A stretch of DNA of 64,000 bases from Nothopassalora personata (Eukaryota > Ascomycota > Dothideomycetes > Mycosphaerellales > Mycosphaerellaceae). Every line of letters starts with the position of its first letter. Position 1 is the first letter of the stretch. The notes under the pieces are model-generated. The model was not told where the DNA came from. It did not search any database and was given only the letters and a program-made list of their open reading frames with translations. The position numbers and the translations under genes are program-made. The stretch is taken from positions 62,001-126,000 of the forward strand of contig CM066298.1 in assembly GCA_033816765.1 (NCBI GenBank). Direction: 5' to 3'. This document shows, one piece after another, positions 20,187-28,800 of this stretch.

Positions 20187-23100
20187 GTTACGGCGCTCAA
20201 CCCACCGATTTGCTAAAGCCGGGTTTGACAAAATCAGTGAGGTTCTCGCACTATCTCGGAGAAACCTCGGACTTTGATTTGCCGGTCCCGGGACCGGTAA
20301 ATAGCTATAGTGAGGAAAACGGATACGACCACGACACGACGCATCTGCAGGAACCCGGCAAGGCTCTAACGCCTAGCAACCATTCAGCTCACTTATTGGG
20401 ATTGCTTAGGACTGCTGTAGCAAAGGAACGAGTTGCAGAAATTGGAACAGGCGCGTTTGAGGGAGATTCTATTGCTAACGTTTATTCAGTTCAAGGGGAC
20501 TGGCCCTCCGAGATCCTGAGACAATCTGCATTGAATGCTCAGGCACGGAAGCAACAAGCAGGCCTACATATAGCTAACATTAGGATGCCGCAGGTCTTCA
20601 CGATGTACAAGCGTAAGGCGGACAAGAAAAAGCCAGTGGACGCGAGCGTTCACGAACGCCCAGAATCACGAGTTGAGGGAGATATGGAATGGAAGCGCAG
20701 GGCACTGTACCTGGAATCCAAGATGCCTGAAGGACAAGGTCCGTTTGATGGGAAGTACTTGACTAAGAAATTCTCAAGTATTGAGCGAGGTAGCCGGATC
20801 ACTCCAGAACGACTTACCTCAATCAAGGTTGGCATCAAGCTATTGCCAATGGAAAGGGCCTTATTCGATGAGATGCTCTACAACCGGGAGGCAGTCCTCG
20901 CTTGGGATTTCAGTCACATGAGGCAAATTAGGCACGACGTCGTGCCACCTCAGAAGATTAACACGGTCCCTCATAGGCCATGGCAGGCACGCCCTATCCG
21001 GTTGCACCCAAGTCTTAGGGCAATTGTTGAGCGCATGATTAGAGCCCGGATCAAGAATAACATCCTAGAATACTCACAAGGGGCTTATTCCAATAGCTGG
21101 TTCCTGGTCGCAAAGAAGGTTGATGCCTCTGGAAGCGATGTGCCATATCGGTTGATCAACTCAGCTGTGCTCCTGAATGAGGTTACTATGCGCGATGCTA
21201 ACATTCCACCGGACACGGATAGCTTCTCAGAGGATTTTGCCGGGTGCCGAGTCGCTTCACTTGTGGACCTGTTTTCAGGTTATGATCAGATTACTTTGGA
21301 TGAGTCCTGCCGGGACTTAACAGCCTTCATGACCCCTCTTGGCCTAGTACGCAACACGACTCTGCCTCAAGGAGCTACCAATTCAGTTGCTCAGTTCGTG
21401 CGTGCGGTAACAAAGATTCTGCTTGATCATATCTCGCATCGAGCGAAGCCGTTTCTCGATGACATCGGTATTAAGGGACCAACTGAGGACTATGGGAATG
21501 CCGAACTAGAGCCTGGGTTGAGAAAATGGGTCGTTGAGCACATCGTTTCCCTGGATCTGGTTCTTGCTGACCTGGAAAGAGCTGGTGCGGTAGTTGCTGG
21601 AGGCAAATCCCAATGGTTATACGAAAAGCTCAAGATTGTTGGGTACGTTACTGGCCCGGATGGTCGCTATCCTGACCCAAAGGTTGTGGCCAAGATCCTG
21701 GATTGGCCTACGCCTACCTGTATCAAGGAGGTCCGCACCTATGTGGGGCTGTGTGTGTACTTCCGGATATGGATTCCCTGGTTCGTTATCATCGCTCGAC
21801 CAATGTACAAACTGCTGAAGAAGGACGCCGAGTTCACCTGGACAGAAAATGAGCAGTTCTCAAAAGAAGAGGTTGCTAGGTACCTTGTGCAGGCTCCAGC
21901 CTTAGTTACCCTCTGCTACTCACCTGGTGCTGGGTCCATCTTTGTCTCAGTTGATGCTAGCGGCACTGGATGGGGATGTATCGTTTCTCAAGAATCAATG
22001 GACAGTACCCGACGGCGTCACCCGGTGCGGTATGAGAGTGGAATCTGGAGCGCGTCAGAATCCAGATATGATGCTGGGAAGCGGGAATGCCTTGGGGTCC
22101 TTAAGGGGCTTAAGAAGATCCAGAGATATATCACTGGCGTTGATTTTGTCCTTGAGGTTGATGCCAAGACACTTGTATGGCAGCTTAACCGGCCGGCTTC
22201 GGACCTGCCAAACTCGGCAATGGCCCGGTGGGTCGCATGGATCAGGTTGTTCACGTTCGAGGTAAAGCACGTTGCGGGGACTAGACACACTGGCCCAGAT
22301 GCCCTGTCTCGAAGGCCCTCTACACCTCAAGAACCCAGGAAAGCTGACGAAGACGAAGTCGACCAGATGATTGATGATAAGCTGTTCAGGTACCCGGAGC
22401 CGGTCGACACCTATCCAGTTGAAATCCAGAAAACACGACATCTCGGGGACCAATATTCTGAGGGCTCTCAGCAGCTTGCTCAGGTTATAGAAACCAGGAC
22501 CCGGCCCGATGGTGTTACCCGTGCTGAGTACCGGCGGCTGGTGAAGAAGAGCGTCAACTTCTTTGTCCGAGACCAATTGCTGTTCTTCCAGAAGCGCCGA
22601 GGAGCACCGTTGCAACTTGTGATTGACGATGATGAGGCTCAGAAGGAGATCGTCATAGAATGCCATGAAAGACACGGTCATCGCAGCGCTGAGGTCGTGT
22701 ACAACCTTATTTCCGATCGGTATTACTGGGACGGGTGCTTCGCCGATGTCTCTGCGTGGGTTCGAAGTTGTGCTCCTTGTAGGTTTCGCGAAGGCAACCA
22801 GCGCGCTGGTGAGCTTCACTCATCGAGCCCTCAGGTCATTGGTGAGAAGTGGTACTCGGACCCCGTCCAGGTGCACAAAAATGGATACCTCCTAGTTGCG
22901 CGCGAAGCACTCAGCAACTGGATCGAGGCTAGAGTGACAAGGGCACCTCCCAGCTCGAAGACAGTTGCCAAGTTTCTATACGAAGATGTCTTCTGTAGGC
23001 ACGGCTGCTGTGCTGAAATTGTGCTTGATAACGCTACGGTTCATGCGGCTGAGGTTGAGCGGTTGCTCGTAGGACTTGGTGTTCGAAGGATCCGAATATC

Positions 23101-23953
23101 ACCGTACCATCCGCAGTCTAATGCTCCGGTCGAGGTTGGGCACCGTCCGATTCTTGCAGCGTTAGCAAAGCTTACAAGGAACACATACCGCGGATGGGAG
23201 CAATGGGTACCCGCTGTGTTATGGGCTGATAGGACCACGACCTGTCGTACTACTGGAATGACGCCGGCTCAGGTCCTGTATGGCCATCGCACGATTCTGC
23301 CAATTGAGGTTGAGTACCCGACGTGGGCGAATTATCAATGGGGATCGGTGAGAACGACTGAGGACCTGCTTGCCATACGTGCGCGTCAACTCCAGGCTCG
23401 AGACCTTAGTTTGGAAGAGCTGCATGCTCGAAGGAAGCGACTAAGAGAACTTAGCAAGGACTACTTCGATTCTCACCGAAATGTTGACTTTGCTGGTTTC
23501 CAGAAGGGCGACCTTGTCATGAGGTTCGACAAGCCATATAAGGATGACTTCTCACGCAAGATCGGTTACCGATGGCAAGGTCCATATCGGGTGTCCAGTG
23601 TCTCCAGGAAGTTTGGTACCTATATTCTTGAGGAACTTGATGGCACGCCAATGAAGGGAGTTCAGGCACGAGAAAACCTTAAGCTAGTTCCAGAGCTTCG
23701 CCCGGATAACATAGGAGTACCAGGCCTGGATGATGGGATCGATCTCGTAATGGGGGAGGGAGAAGTCGCTGATAGCGAAGACAGCAGTGATTCGAACGAG
23801 ATCGAGCCCATCGCCGACGAAGACGTGCTACCTGTAGGAATTGACGAAAGGGGATCGTATCCTGAACCGGAATCCAAGAAGCTATGGGTCAGGCCTCATG
23901 ACCTTTCTGCAGCCGAAATTTCACAGTTCAGCAGGATCGAGGCTGAGAACTAA
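20132..23953 (+). CDS. pol: ORF2: Pol (reverse transcriptase, RNase H, integrase)
   Basis: The frame is open from about 20132 (no ATG at its start) for 1,273 residues. Reverse transcriptase is at about 285-520 (LHPSLRAIVERMI, SLVDLFSGYDQI, PQGATNS), with the catalytic motif as FLDD near 440, a form known in some fungal gypsy elements. RNase H follows at about 600-720 (VSVDASGTGWG, ESRYDAGKRECLG, GPDALSRR). Integrase follows: an HHCC-type zinc domain near 840-890 (HERHGHRSAEVV, CAPC), then an acidic core with Asp-966 in LDNATVH and Glu-1001 in NAPVEVGH, 34 residues apart. A GPY-like region is near 1150. No chromodomain is visible and the tail is acidic. Translation probably depends on the -1 frameshift signal at 20165-20206. 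Confidence 0.92.
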   Translation: MQNPSGTIESVGKWNGGLSYGAQPTDLLKPGLTKSVRFSHYLGETSDFDLPVPGPVNSYSEENGYDHDTTHLQEPGKALTPSNHSAHLLGLLRTAVAKERVAEIGTGAFEGDSIANVYSVQGDWPSEILRQSALNAQARKQQAGLHIANIRMPQVFTMYKRKADKKKPVDASVHERPESRVEGDMEWKRRALYLESKMPEGQGPFDGKYLTKKFSSIERGSRITPERLTSIKVGIKLLPMERALFDEMLYNREAVLAWDFSHMRQIRHDVVPPQKINTVPHRPWQARPIRLHPSLRAIVERMIRARIKNNILEYSQGAYSNSWFLVAKKVDASGSDVPYRLINSAVLLNEVTMRDANIPPDTDSFSEDFAGCRVASLVDLFSGYDQITLDESCRDLTAFMTPLGLVRNTTLPQGATNSVAQFVRAVTKILLDHISHRAKPFLDDIGIKGPTEDYGNAELEPGLRKWVVEHIVSLDLVLADLERAGAVVAGGKSQWLYEKLKIVGYVTGPDGRYPDPKVVAKILDWPTPTCIKEVRTYVGLCVYFRIWIPWFVIIARPMYKLLKKDAEFTWTENEQFSKEEVARYLVQAPALVTLCYSPGAGSIFVSVDASGTGWGCIVSQESMDSTRRRHPVRYESGIWSASESRYDAGKRECLGVLKGLKKIQRYITGVDFVLEVDAKTLVWQLNRPASDLPNSAMARWVAWIRLFTFEVKHVAGTRHTGPDALSRRPSTPQEPRKADEDEVDQMIDDKLFRYPEPVDTYPVEIQKTRHLGDQYSEGSQQLAQVIETRTRPDGVTRAEYRRLVKKSVNFFVRDQLLFFQKRRGAPLQLVIDDDEAQKEIVIECHERHGHRSAEVVYNLISDRYYWDGCFADVSAWVRSCAPCRFREGNQRAGELHSSSPQVIGEKWYSDPVQVHKNGYLLVAREALSNWIEARVTRAPPSSKTVAKFLYEDVFCRHGCCAEIVLDNATVHAAEVERLLVGLGVRRIRISPYHPQSNAPVEVGHRPILAALAKLTRNTYRGWEQWVPAVLWADRTTTCRTTGMTPAQVLYGHRTILPIEVEYPTWANYQWGSVRTTEDLLAIRARQLQARDLSLEELHARRKRLRELSKDYFDSHRNVDFAGFQKGDLVMRFDKPYKDDFSRKIGYRWQGPYRVSSVSRKFGTYILEELDGTPMKGVQARENLKLVPELRPDNIGVPGLDDGIDLVMGEGEVADSEDSSDSNEIEPIADEDVLPVGIDERGSYPEPESKKLWVRPHDLSAAEISQFSRIEAEN
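20165..20206 (+). promoter_or_regulatory. Programmed -1 frameshift signal between gag and pol
   Basis: In the gag frame the sequence is TCG GGA AAT, so GGGAAAT (20165-20171) has the form X XXY YYZ required for -1 slippage. After 5 nt (GGAAT) comes a perfect 11-bp stem, GGTGGGTTGAG (20177-20187) with CTCAACCCACC (20196-20206), and an 8-nt loop. Slippage leads straight into the pol frame, and the gag stop (20184-20186) lies in the stem. The loop CGGC could pair with GCCG at 20218-20221 to give a small pseudoknot. The mutated copy at about 61275-61325 keeps GGGAAAT and the spacing. Confidence 0.85.
20277..20302. promoter_or_regulatory. 26-bp palindrome copy inside start of pol
   Basis: Imperfect copy of the element's palindrome (ATTTGCCGGTCCC plus the complementary half with one mismatch). 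It is translated as part of Pol. The same site in the mutated copy is the perfect palindrome at 61195-61220. Confidence 0.7.
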
Positions 23954-24554
23954 TCAGTTGGCAATGGCGTACGGAGTTCACTTCCCTTAGGCATGTGTTG
24001 CGCATGCCCTTCAGTTTGTTAAGCCGATTCGGTTATCTGGACTTCACTTCATGGGGTGTTCTTGCCTTGGTTGGACCTCAGTTAGTAGAGTCACATTTAC
24101 CGGTCCCGGGACCGGTAAATCGGATCACGTGACAGCGTGGCATGCCCCCTGCCGAATGCTCACCTAGGTGGTCACCAGCACTGGTTTTCGGTCACATGCA
24201 GGGCCATCGGACCTTCAGTGTGATCTCAATGGCACTGCTCTTGCCACTTATGAGACCGGTCTCGGCGCTGCTGCCTTGCAACGGTCACAGGGACATACGC
24301 TGAGAGGCATCCTTAAGCGCAGCTCTCTGCCTGCTACTTCCTCTCTTTTTCTTCAAACACTAGCACCATCACCAGAACCACCAACACATCCACCTACCAC
24401 CACACATCAGACGGTTCTCTGGCCTCTCTCTCTTCACGACCTTGACCTTCAAAGCCCACCCCGATACCAAGCTTTCAAAGCTTACCAACACTCCAGAGTG
24501 GCACCACGAGATAGCCAGCTCTTACGATCTCACTGATAGTGAATCCTAGTTATC
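23954..24554 (+). promoter_or_regulatory. Intergenic leader and probable promoter of ORF3
   Basis: 601 bp between pol stop and ORF3. It carries a perfect 26-bp palindrome (24095-24120) followed by CGGATCACGTGAC, the same module that the LTR has in reverse. From about 24310 it becomes a CT/CA-rich stretch (CTCTCTTTTTCTTC, then repeated CACCA), typical of fungal 5' untranslated leaders. A 122-codon frame (24168-24536) lies in it but resembles nothing and is probably leader. This suggests ORF3 has its own transcript. Confidence 0.6.
24095..24120. promoter_or_regulatory. Perfect 26-bp palindrome upstream of ORF3
   Basis: ATTTACCGGTCCC followed directly by its exact reverse complement. CACGTG lies 5 nt further on. 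Variants: 16950-16975 and 27740-27765 (LTRs), 20277-20302 (pol); mutated copies 53089-53114, 57346-57371, 61195-61220. The CCGG/CGG content would fit a Zn2Cys6-type regulator, which is inference. Confidence 0.8.
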
Positions 24555-26567
24555 ATGGCTTCAGCTGGTCCATCGTCACGCCCGGCTGGCTCGAGCACAG
24601 CGCTCACTAGCACTGTTACTGGGCTCACCCGCCCACCTCAGACCTTGTTCGAGTCCCTTCGCTTGCCGGACAACGTCAAGCATGTCCTTGCCAACACGAA
24701 CACGCCGAAGTCCGCCGCTAATGTCATGTTCCGAGAGCTCAGTCCTCAGAAGCGGGTTGAGGTGTTGAAGGACTTCTGCAAGGGCTTCGAGAAGGTGTTC
24801 GAAGACTGCTCCGTCTGGGTTGACCTGTTTTTCGAGGAAGTTGAGAGCGGCATGGGCAAGACCTACCAGGATGAATTCCTTGGTAACAGGAAGCTCGATG
24901 TCTTGTTTCCCATCGTCGGCAAGATTCGCAAGACCGGTTCAGAGATTCGTAACCGAGAGAGGACTCTTCGCGCCACGCTTACCCGCCACTGGCCACAGCA
25001 GATGGACAACAAGATTCTTGATCGACGCGTCATCTCCGAGCTTTGCAGCACTGACAGTGGGCGCCGCCAGTTCACGGCCTTCATCAACAAGTACCCAGAC
25101 TACAGCAAGGCTGTTGGCAGAATTCAGAGGGCATTGATCTGGCGTATGAGGATCGGCCGCAAGGGCATAGATCGCAAGCGAATTCTGGAGCCTGGTGATC
25201 TTACCCGGTGCGACAGGGAGGCTGAAGCACGCAGCATTGATCCGCAGTCGGCTGAGAGCAGGGAGATCATCAGAAGACACCGCCTAGCCGTCTATGAGGA
25301 TGGCCTTCCATACTTCATGGAGGGTACTATCACTGAGAAGTCCGCGTCCCCAGAGGACAGCACAGGTCAACCTGGACCATCTGGCCAGCAACAGACTCAG
25401 CCACCACCGGGTGGCAAAGGCAAAGGACGTGCAAAGACTACCACGCCAACTCCACCAGCCTCTACCCAGCCTGCAGTCCCATCGAGAGGCGGTCGCAAGT
25501 CGAGTCGACTTGAGCAGCTCCGCATGAGCGAGAGCATAGGTGAGGGCATGACTGCGCCTGCTCAATCCTCGCCTAACCGAACGCTGGACGGCGCACCCAT
25601 ACGCGAAGGCAGTCCGCTGGGTACACCGGTTGGCACCCCACGATCCACTCCGGCCCTGACTGAGGGTGGCAATCCGATACTCACCATGTCACCTTCGGCT
25701 GTGATCAGGGATGTATCAGTCTTCAAGGATCAGATCCTGCAGGAAGACGAGGCCCTCCGGATCAAGCGCGCCAACTGCACCTGCAATGAGCGGTACTGTG
25801 GCATCAAGTTCAGGAACTCGATTGATGTGGATGGCATTGACTGGCTACCTGAGCACCGGATGGCGGGCCTTGAGATGCTCGAATATGCGGTCTCGCAGGT
25901 TCTTGAGAGGGATGGCAAGGTTAGCGCTGTGATGTGCGATCAGCATGTCCGAGATTTCTGCCACAAGGCCCTCCACTTCGTCACGAATCCCGGTATCACC
26001 ACCAATACCCTGTGTGAGCGCGCGCTCAAGGTCCAAGACTGGCTCTTTGAAGGCAAGAGTTTTTCAGCTATCAAGGTGAAGAATGGGTCGTGGTTTCGCC
26101 CTGACAAGCGTGGTCAGAAGACTGTCAACCCGCTTGGCTGCCTCCGTGTTCGAGGCAAAGCCGGCACCACGAGTGGCATCGTCACGCATGCCAACTACAA
26201 TCAGATCCTCGACAAATTTGGCATTGATGAAGCTGACCAAGCCGATCTCGATAGCACCGGTACCTACATCAATGGCAACATGCTGTACTGGTACAATGAC
26301 GCTGAACTAGCGCCGCGGGTTAAAACAGTCAGAGAGATGATGAGTCGAGAATTCGACGTGTACCGATGGCACCTGCGAGAGTTGAACAAGGTCAGCAACG
26401 GCGGCGTCTGCCAGAACATGTGGTATTCTCTGAGCCAACAGATCATGCGACAAGACCCCGGGCTGTGGCTCTTGCAAGTGGCGCTGCACCCTCAACACTG
26501 CACTCGGTTCATCTCCTTCCCCAGGCCTACGATTTTCAGCTTTGACAGGGCTCATCAGGGGGGGTGA
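24555..26567 (+). CDS. ORF3, N-terminal part: unknown element-encoded protein
   Basis: 670 residues from ATG at 24555; no family recognised. Residues about 25-240 are helical and charged (NVKHVLANTNTPKSAANVMF, VWVDLFFEEVESGMGKTY, IQRALIWRMRIGRKGI). Residues 260-400 are Pro/Ser/Thr-rich with a basic patch (GGKGKGRAKTT), a likely linker. Residues about 405-670 are a second folded part with a Cys-rich CTCNERYCGIKF and MCDQHVRDFCHKALHF, possibly a zinc site. The frame ends at a TGA made by a seven-G run (26558-26564). Both dead copies have six Gs and read on into the next frame, so this is a truncated product of a longer gene. It is not an envelope, as no signal or membrane segment is seen. The protein may regulate the element or be captured from the host; both are guesses. 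Confidence 0.8.
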   Translation: MASAGPSSRPAGSSTALTSTVTGLTRPPQTLFESLRLPDNVKHVLANTNTPKSAANVMFRELSPQKRVEVLKDFCKGFEKVFEDCSVWVDLFFEEVESGMGKTYQDEFLGNRKLDVLFPIVGKIRKTGSEIRNRERTLRATLTRHWPQQMDNKILDRRVISELCSTDSGRRQFTAFINKYPDYSKAVGRIQRALIWRMRIGRKGIDRKRILEPGDLTRCDREAEARSIDPQSAESREIIRRHRLAVYEDGLPYFMEGTITEKSASPEDSTGQPGPSGQQQTQPPPGGKGKGRAKTTTPTPPASTQPAVPSRGGRKSSRLEQLRMSESIGEGMTAPAQSSPNRTLDGAPIREGSPLGTPVGTPRSTPALTEGGNPILTMSPSAVIRDVSVFKDQILQEDEALRIKRANCTCNERYCGIKFRNSIDVDGIDWLPEHRMAGLEMLEYAVSQVLERDGKVSAVMCDQHVRDFCHKALHFVTNPGITTNTLCERALKVQDWLFEGKSFSAIKVKNGSWFRPDKRGQKTVNPLGCLRVRGKAGTTSGIVTHANYNQILDKFGIDEADQADLDSTGTYINGNMLYWYNDAELAPRVKTVREMMSREFDVYRWHLRELNKVSNGGVCQNMWYSLSQQIMRQDPGLWLLQVALHPQHCTRFISFPRPTIFSFDRAHQGG

Positions 26568-27288
26568 TGCGAACACCATGGTGCAGCATGCTGGGGTCGA
26601 CTTGAACCTCGAAATTGAAAACTACTGGACTAGCAACCGGCTCAACATGCTGTACTCTCTTGACTCAGAGGGCACCAGTGGGCCGGAGTTTTTACACGGT
26701 TTTCATAAGCAAGGGAATGCTGCAGAGTTCATCCAGTGGTGCCAGATCAACGACTGCATAGAAGACGGCCGATTTAAGCGTTTCTTCTCGGTTGGGGTTC
26801 AGAATTACCTGAGCAAGAACAGCATCAGCTGGTTCAGAGAGGACCTAAGCGCTGGGCAAATGCGGGTGACCACTGCAGGCGTTCCAATGAGGCAGGCCGC
26901 ACACAAGAAGACGCTGCGTCAGATTGACCCTTGCTTTATCGCGATCCGCGACGATGACTATCTTGAACTCCAGAGAAGCTGGAGCATGCACCAGGTGATG
27001 GACCTCCATCGTGACTTCAAGACGCCAAGTGAGAGCGCTGCAGGGTTTGAGTATCGACGCCCAGTACCTGGCCATCCTTTCCCTGCGGCCGTACACCTCA
27101 GTGGCATCAGCCCCCTGTCCGATGCCCTAGCGGGTTTGAAGTCCTGGAACGACAACGAAGTCATCCTTGATGCTAGAAGGTGGCTTGATGCTGCGGTCCG
27201 CCCAGACTCGGAGCTCTTCCACAAGAAGATGCATGAATGGCGCTTACATTGTTCGACCATCTGGCCTGTTCGATTGATGCTGACATAG
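26542..27288 (+). pseudogene. ORF3, C-terminal part cut off by frameshift and shortened
   Basis: Open in the +1 frame from the G run, without a credible start of its own. Sequence includes NTMVQHAGVDLNLEIENYW, FIQWCQINDCIEDGRF and HPFPAAVHLSGISPL. Its frame is the direct continuation of ORF3 when the G run has six Gs, as in the copies at about 7852 and 54890. Compared with those copies it also lacks about 156 codons between HKK and EWR (near 27230), an in-frame difference. The stop and last residues (PVRLMLT-like) are shared. The protein encoded by the ancestor was therefore about 1,070 residues. Confidence 0.75.
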
Positions 27289-27448
27289 CTGCCCAACCCC
27301 TCGCCAGTCTCGTGGCATACGTCAACGCAGTGCGACGGGCGCGAGTCGCGGATTATTGACGTCACCATCACGGATTGCCTGACATCTTGTATGTCAAGCT
27401 GAATGGTAGGCCCGGGCTTACTGCTTTGGAACCTGAGGACAGGTTCGT

Positions 27449-27462
27449 AATGGGGGAGGATA
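27449..27462 (+). promoter_or_regulatory. Polypurine tract of family B
   Basis: AATGGGGGAGGATA directly before the 3' LTR; the purine run is kept in both mutated copies. It would prime plus-strand DNA synthesis. Confidence 0.75.
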
Positions 27463-27840
27463 TATTGACGACTAATGGGTTGTGTTGACCTTGGGTTTGG
27501 GTTTGGGAAGGGGTCCCTTGGGTCCAACTTGCCCAAATTCATTTAGGTTTGATTGGACATTTGGGCAAGCCAGCAGGACCTGGTATGGCCATTGAGATAT
27601 ATACTGCGCAGTTGAGTATTGTAAGCGTAGCATCAAGGAAACAATTCAATTCATACCTCTCGAGTAGAGGGTATAGGGGTTTAGGGTCCGCCAATCCTCT
27701 TGTTTTATCTGGCTACTGCGCTGCTCGTCACGTGACCTGATTTCCCGGTCCCAGGACCGGCAAATACCCCTGCTTACGCAAGCACCGCTCCATACCACCA
27801 CAACTCGGACAGGCCTACATAGGGTGGTTGGTAGACATTA
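27463..27840 (+). repeat. 3' LTR of intact family B element
   Basis: Identical by eye to the 5' LTR over 378 bp, followed by target duplication ATAC (27841-27844). Identity implies a very recent insertion. Confidence 0.92.
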
Positions 27841-27844
27841 ATAC

Positions 27845-28800
27845 GTATCTAGTACGGTTAATACTAGTAGGTAGCTAAAGGTATATACTATATAGTAAGT
27901 CTAACTTAAGAAGGTTTTTACTATATTAAATTGATTAACCTATAGATTAAAGCTCGTAACTATAGTATAGTAGCGGCGAAATATACTTACTAGTAGTATA
28001 GTAGCGTACATATCTAAGTATATACCTTATAGATTGCCTCTTATGTATAACCAAGTCTTAAAGCTCTTTAGTATACTATATTTATCTATCTTATATTTAT
28101 AGACCTACTTTAGAGGTAGTATAAGCTAAAAGTCCTTCTCTTTTAAATTATTCTCTATTTCTTACTTACTTATCTATTTAAAGATACTAGTAGAAAGTCC
28201 TTTATTAAATTCCTTAGCTATAGTATCTCGCTATTATTATACGTATAGATTCTTAATAGTAGCGTATAGGTTTAAAGGTTTAGGAGGTAGATTGTCTTAA
28301 TACTTAGAGGTAGTAGTAAAGACTTTAAGTATAGGACTAGTATTGTACCTTAGTCTTAGTCTCTAGTATATACCTATTATCTAACTAGTTATAACGTTAG
28401 TAAATATAATGTTATATAGGGTATAGTAGAAGTAGAAGGATAATAAGAAGTAATAGACTATATCCGTGCTATAGGTATTACTACGGCTAAGTAGTATCGA
28501 GAGAGAAGTAGAGAGTTTAAAGAGGTCGTATAGCTAAACTAGCTAGAAGTCTAAAAAGTAACTTCTAAGTCCCTAGACTTAGAGGCAACCCTAATACAAT
28601 TTTAAACTAGACCTAGTTAGGGAGTTACTAGACTTATTTAATATACCGAGATACGAGGATTCTATACCTAGTCTTCTTTTTCCTATACGTTACCTAGGAG
28701 CTAAGATATTACTATTAAAAGGTAGTAATTATACTATATAAGCCTAACGCTAACTACTAACGCCTAACGCTTAGCTTAACGCCCGTCTACGGGACGGGTA
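27845..28800 (-). pseudogene. RIP-mutated copia element C2, part 1
   Basis: Continues the copia RT of 16309-16672 on the minus strand. QFNIVKTFLS and YYIVYTFSYLL match the QFDVVNAFLN...YM..PPGY region that precedes KALYGL in copia RT. Further right the frame is too eroded to assign integrase with certainty. The right limit is approximate. Confidence 0.6.

Larger units (their letters stand above)
16673..27840 (+). mobile_element. Young, unmutated family B LTR retrotransposon (Ty3/gypsy type)
   Basis: Complete element of 11,168 bp with two LTRs that look identical, a 4-bp target duplication ATAC (AATAC if the terminal A is counted as target), Gag-protease, Pol and a third gene. It keeps CpA and TpG throughout, in sharp contrast with the DNA around it. 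It therefore inserted after the last RIP of this region, into the RT of a dead copia element. Two RIP-mutated relatives lie in the window (5974-9373; 53004-64000). The domain order RT-RNase H-integrase supports the gypsy superfamily; no chromodomain is visible. Confidence 0.92.

Noticed and set aside
22055..22819. 254-codon frame on the minus strand of pol
   Set aside because: Antisense shadow of RNase H and integrase coding sequence.
24168..24536. 122-codon frame before ORF3
   Set aside because: CT/CA-rich composition and low-complexity translation fit a 5' leader better than a gene.
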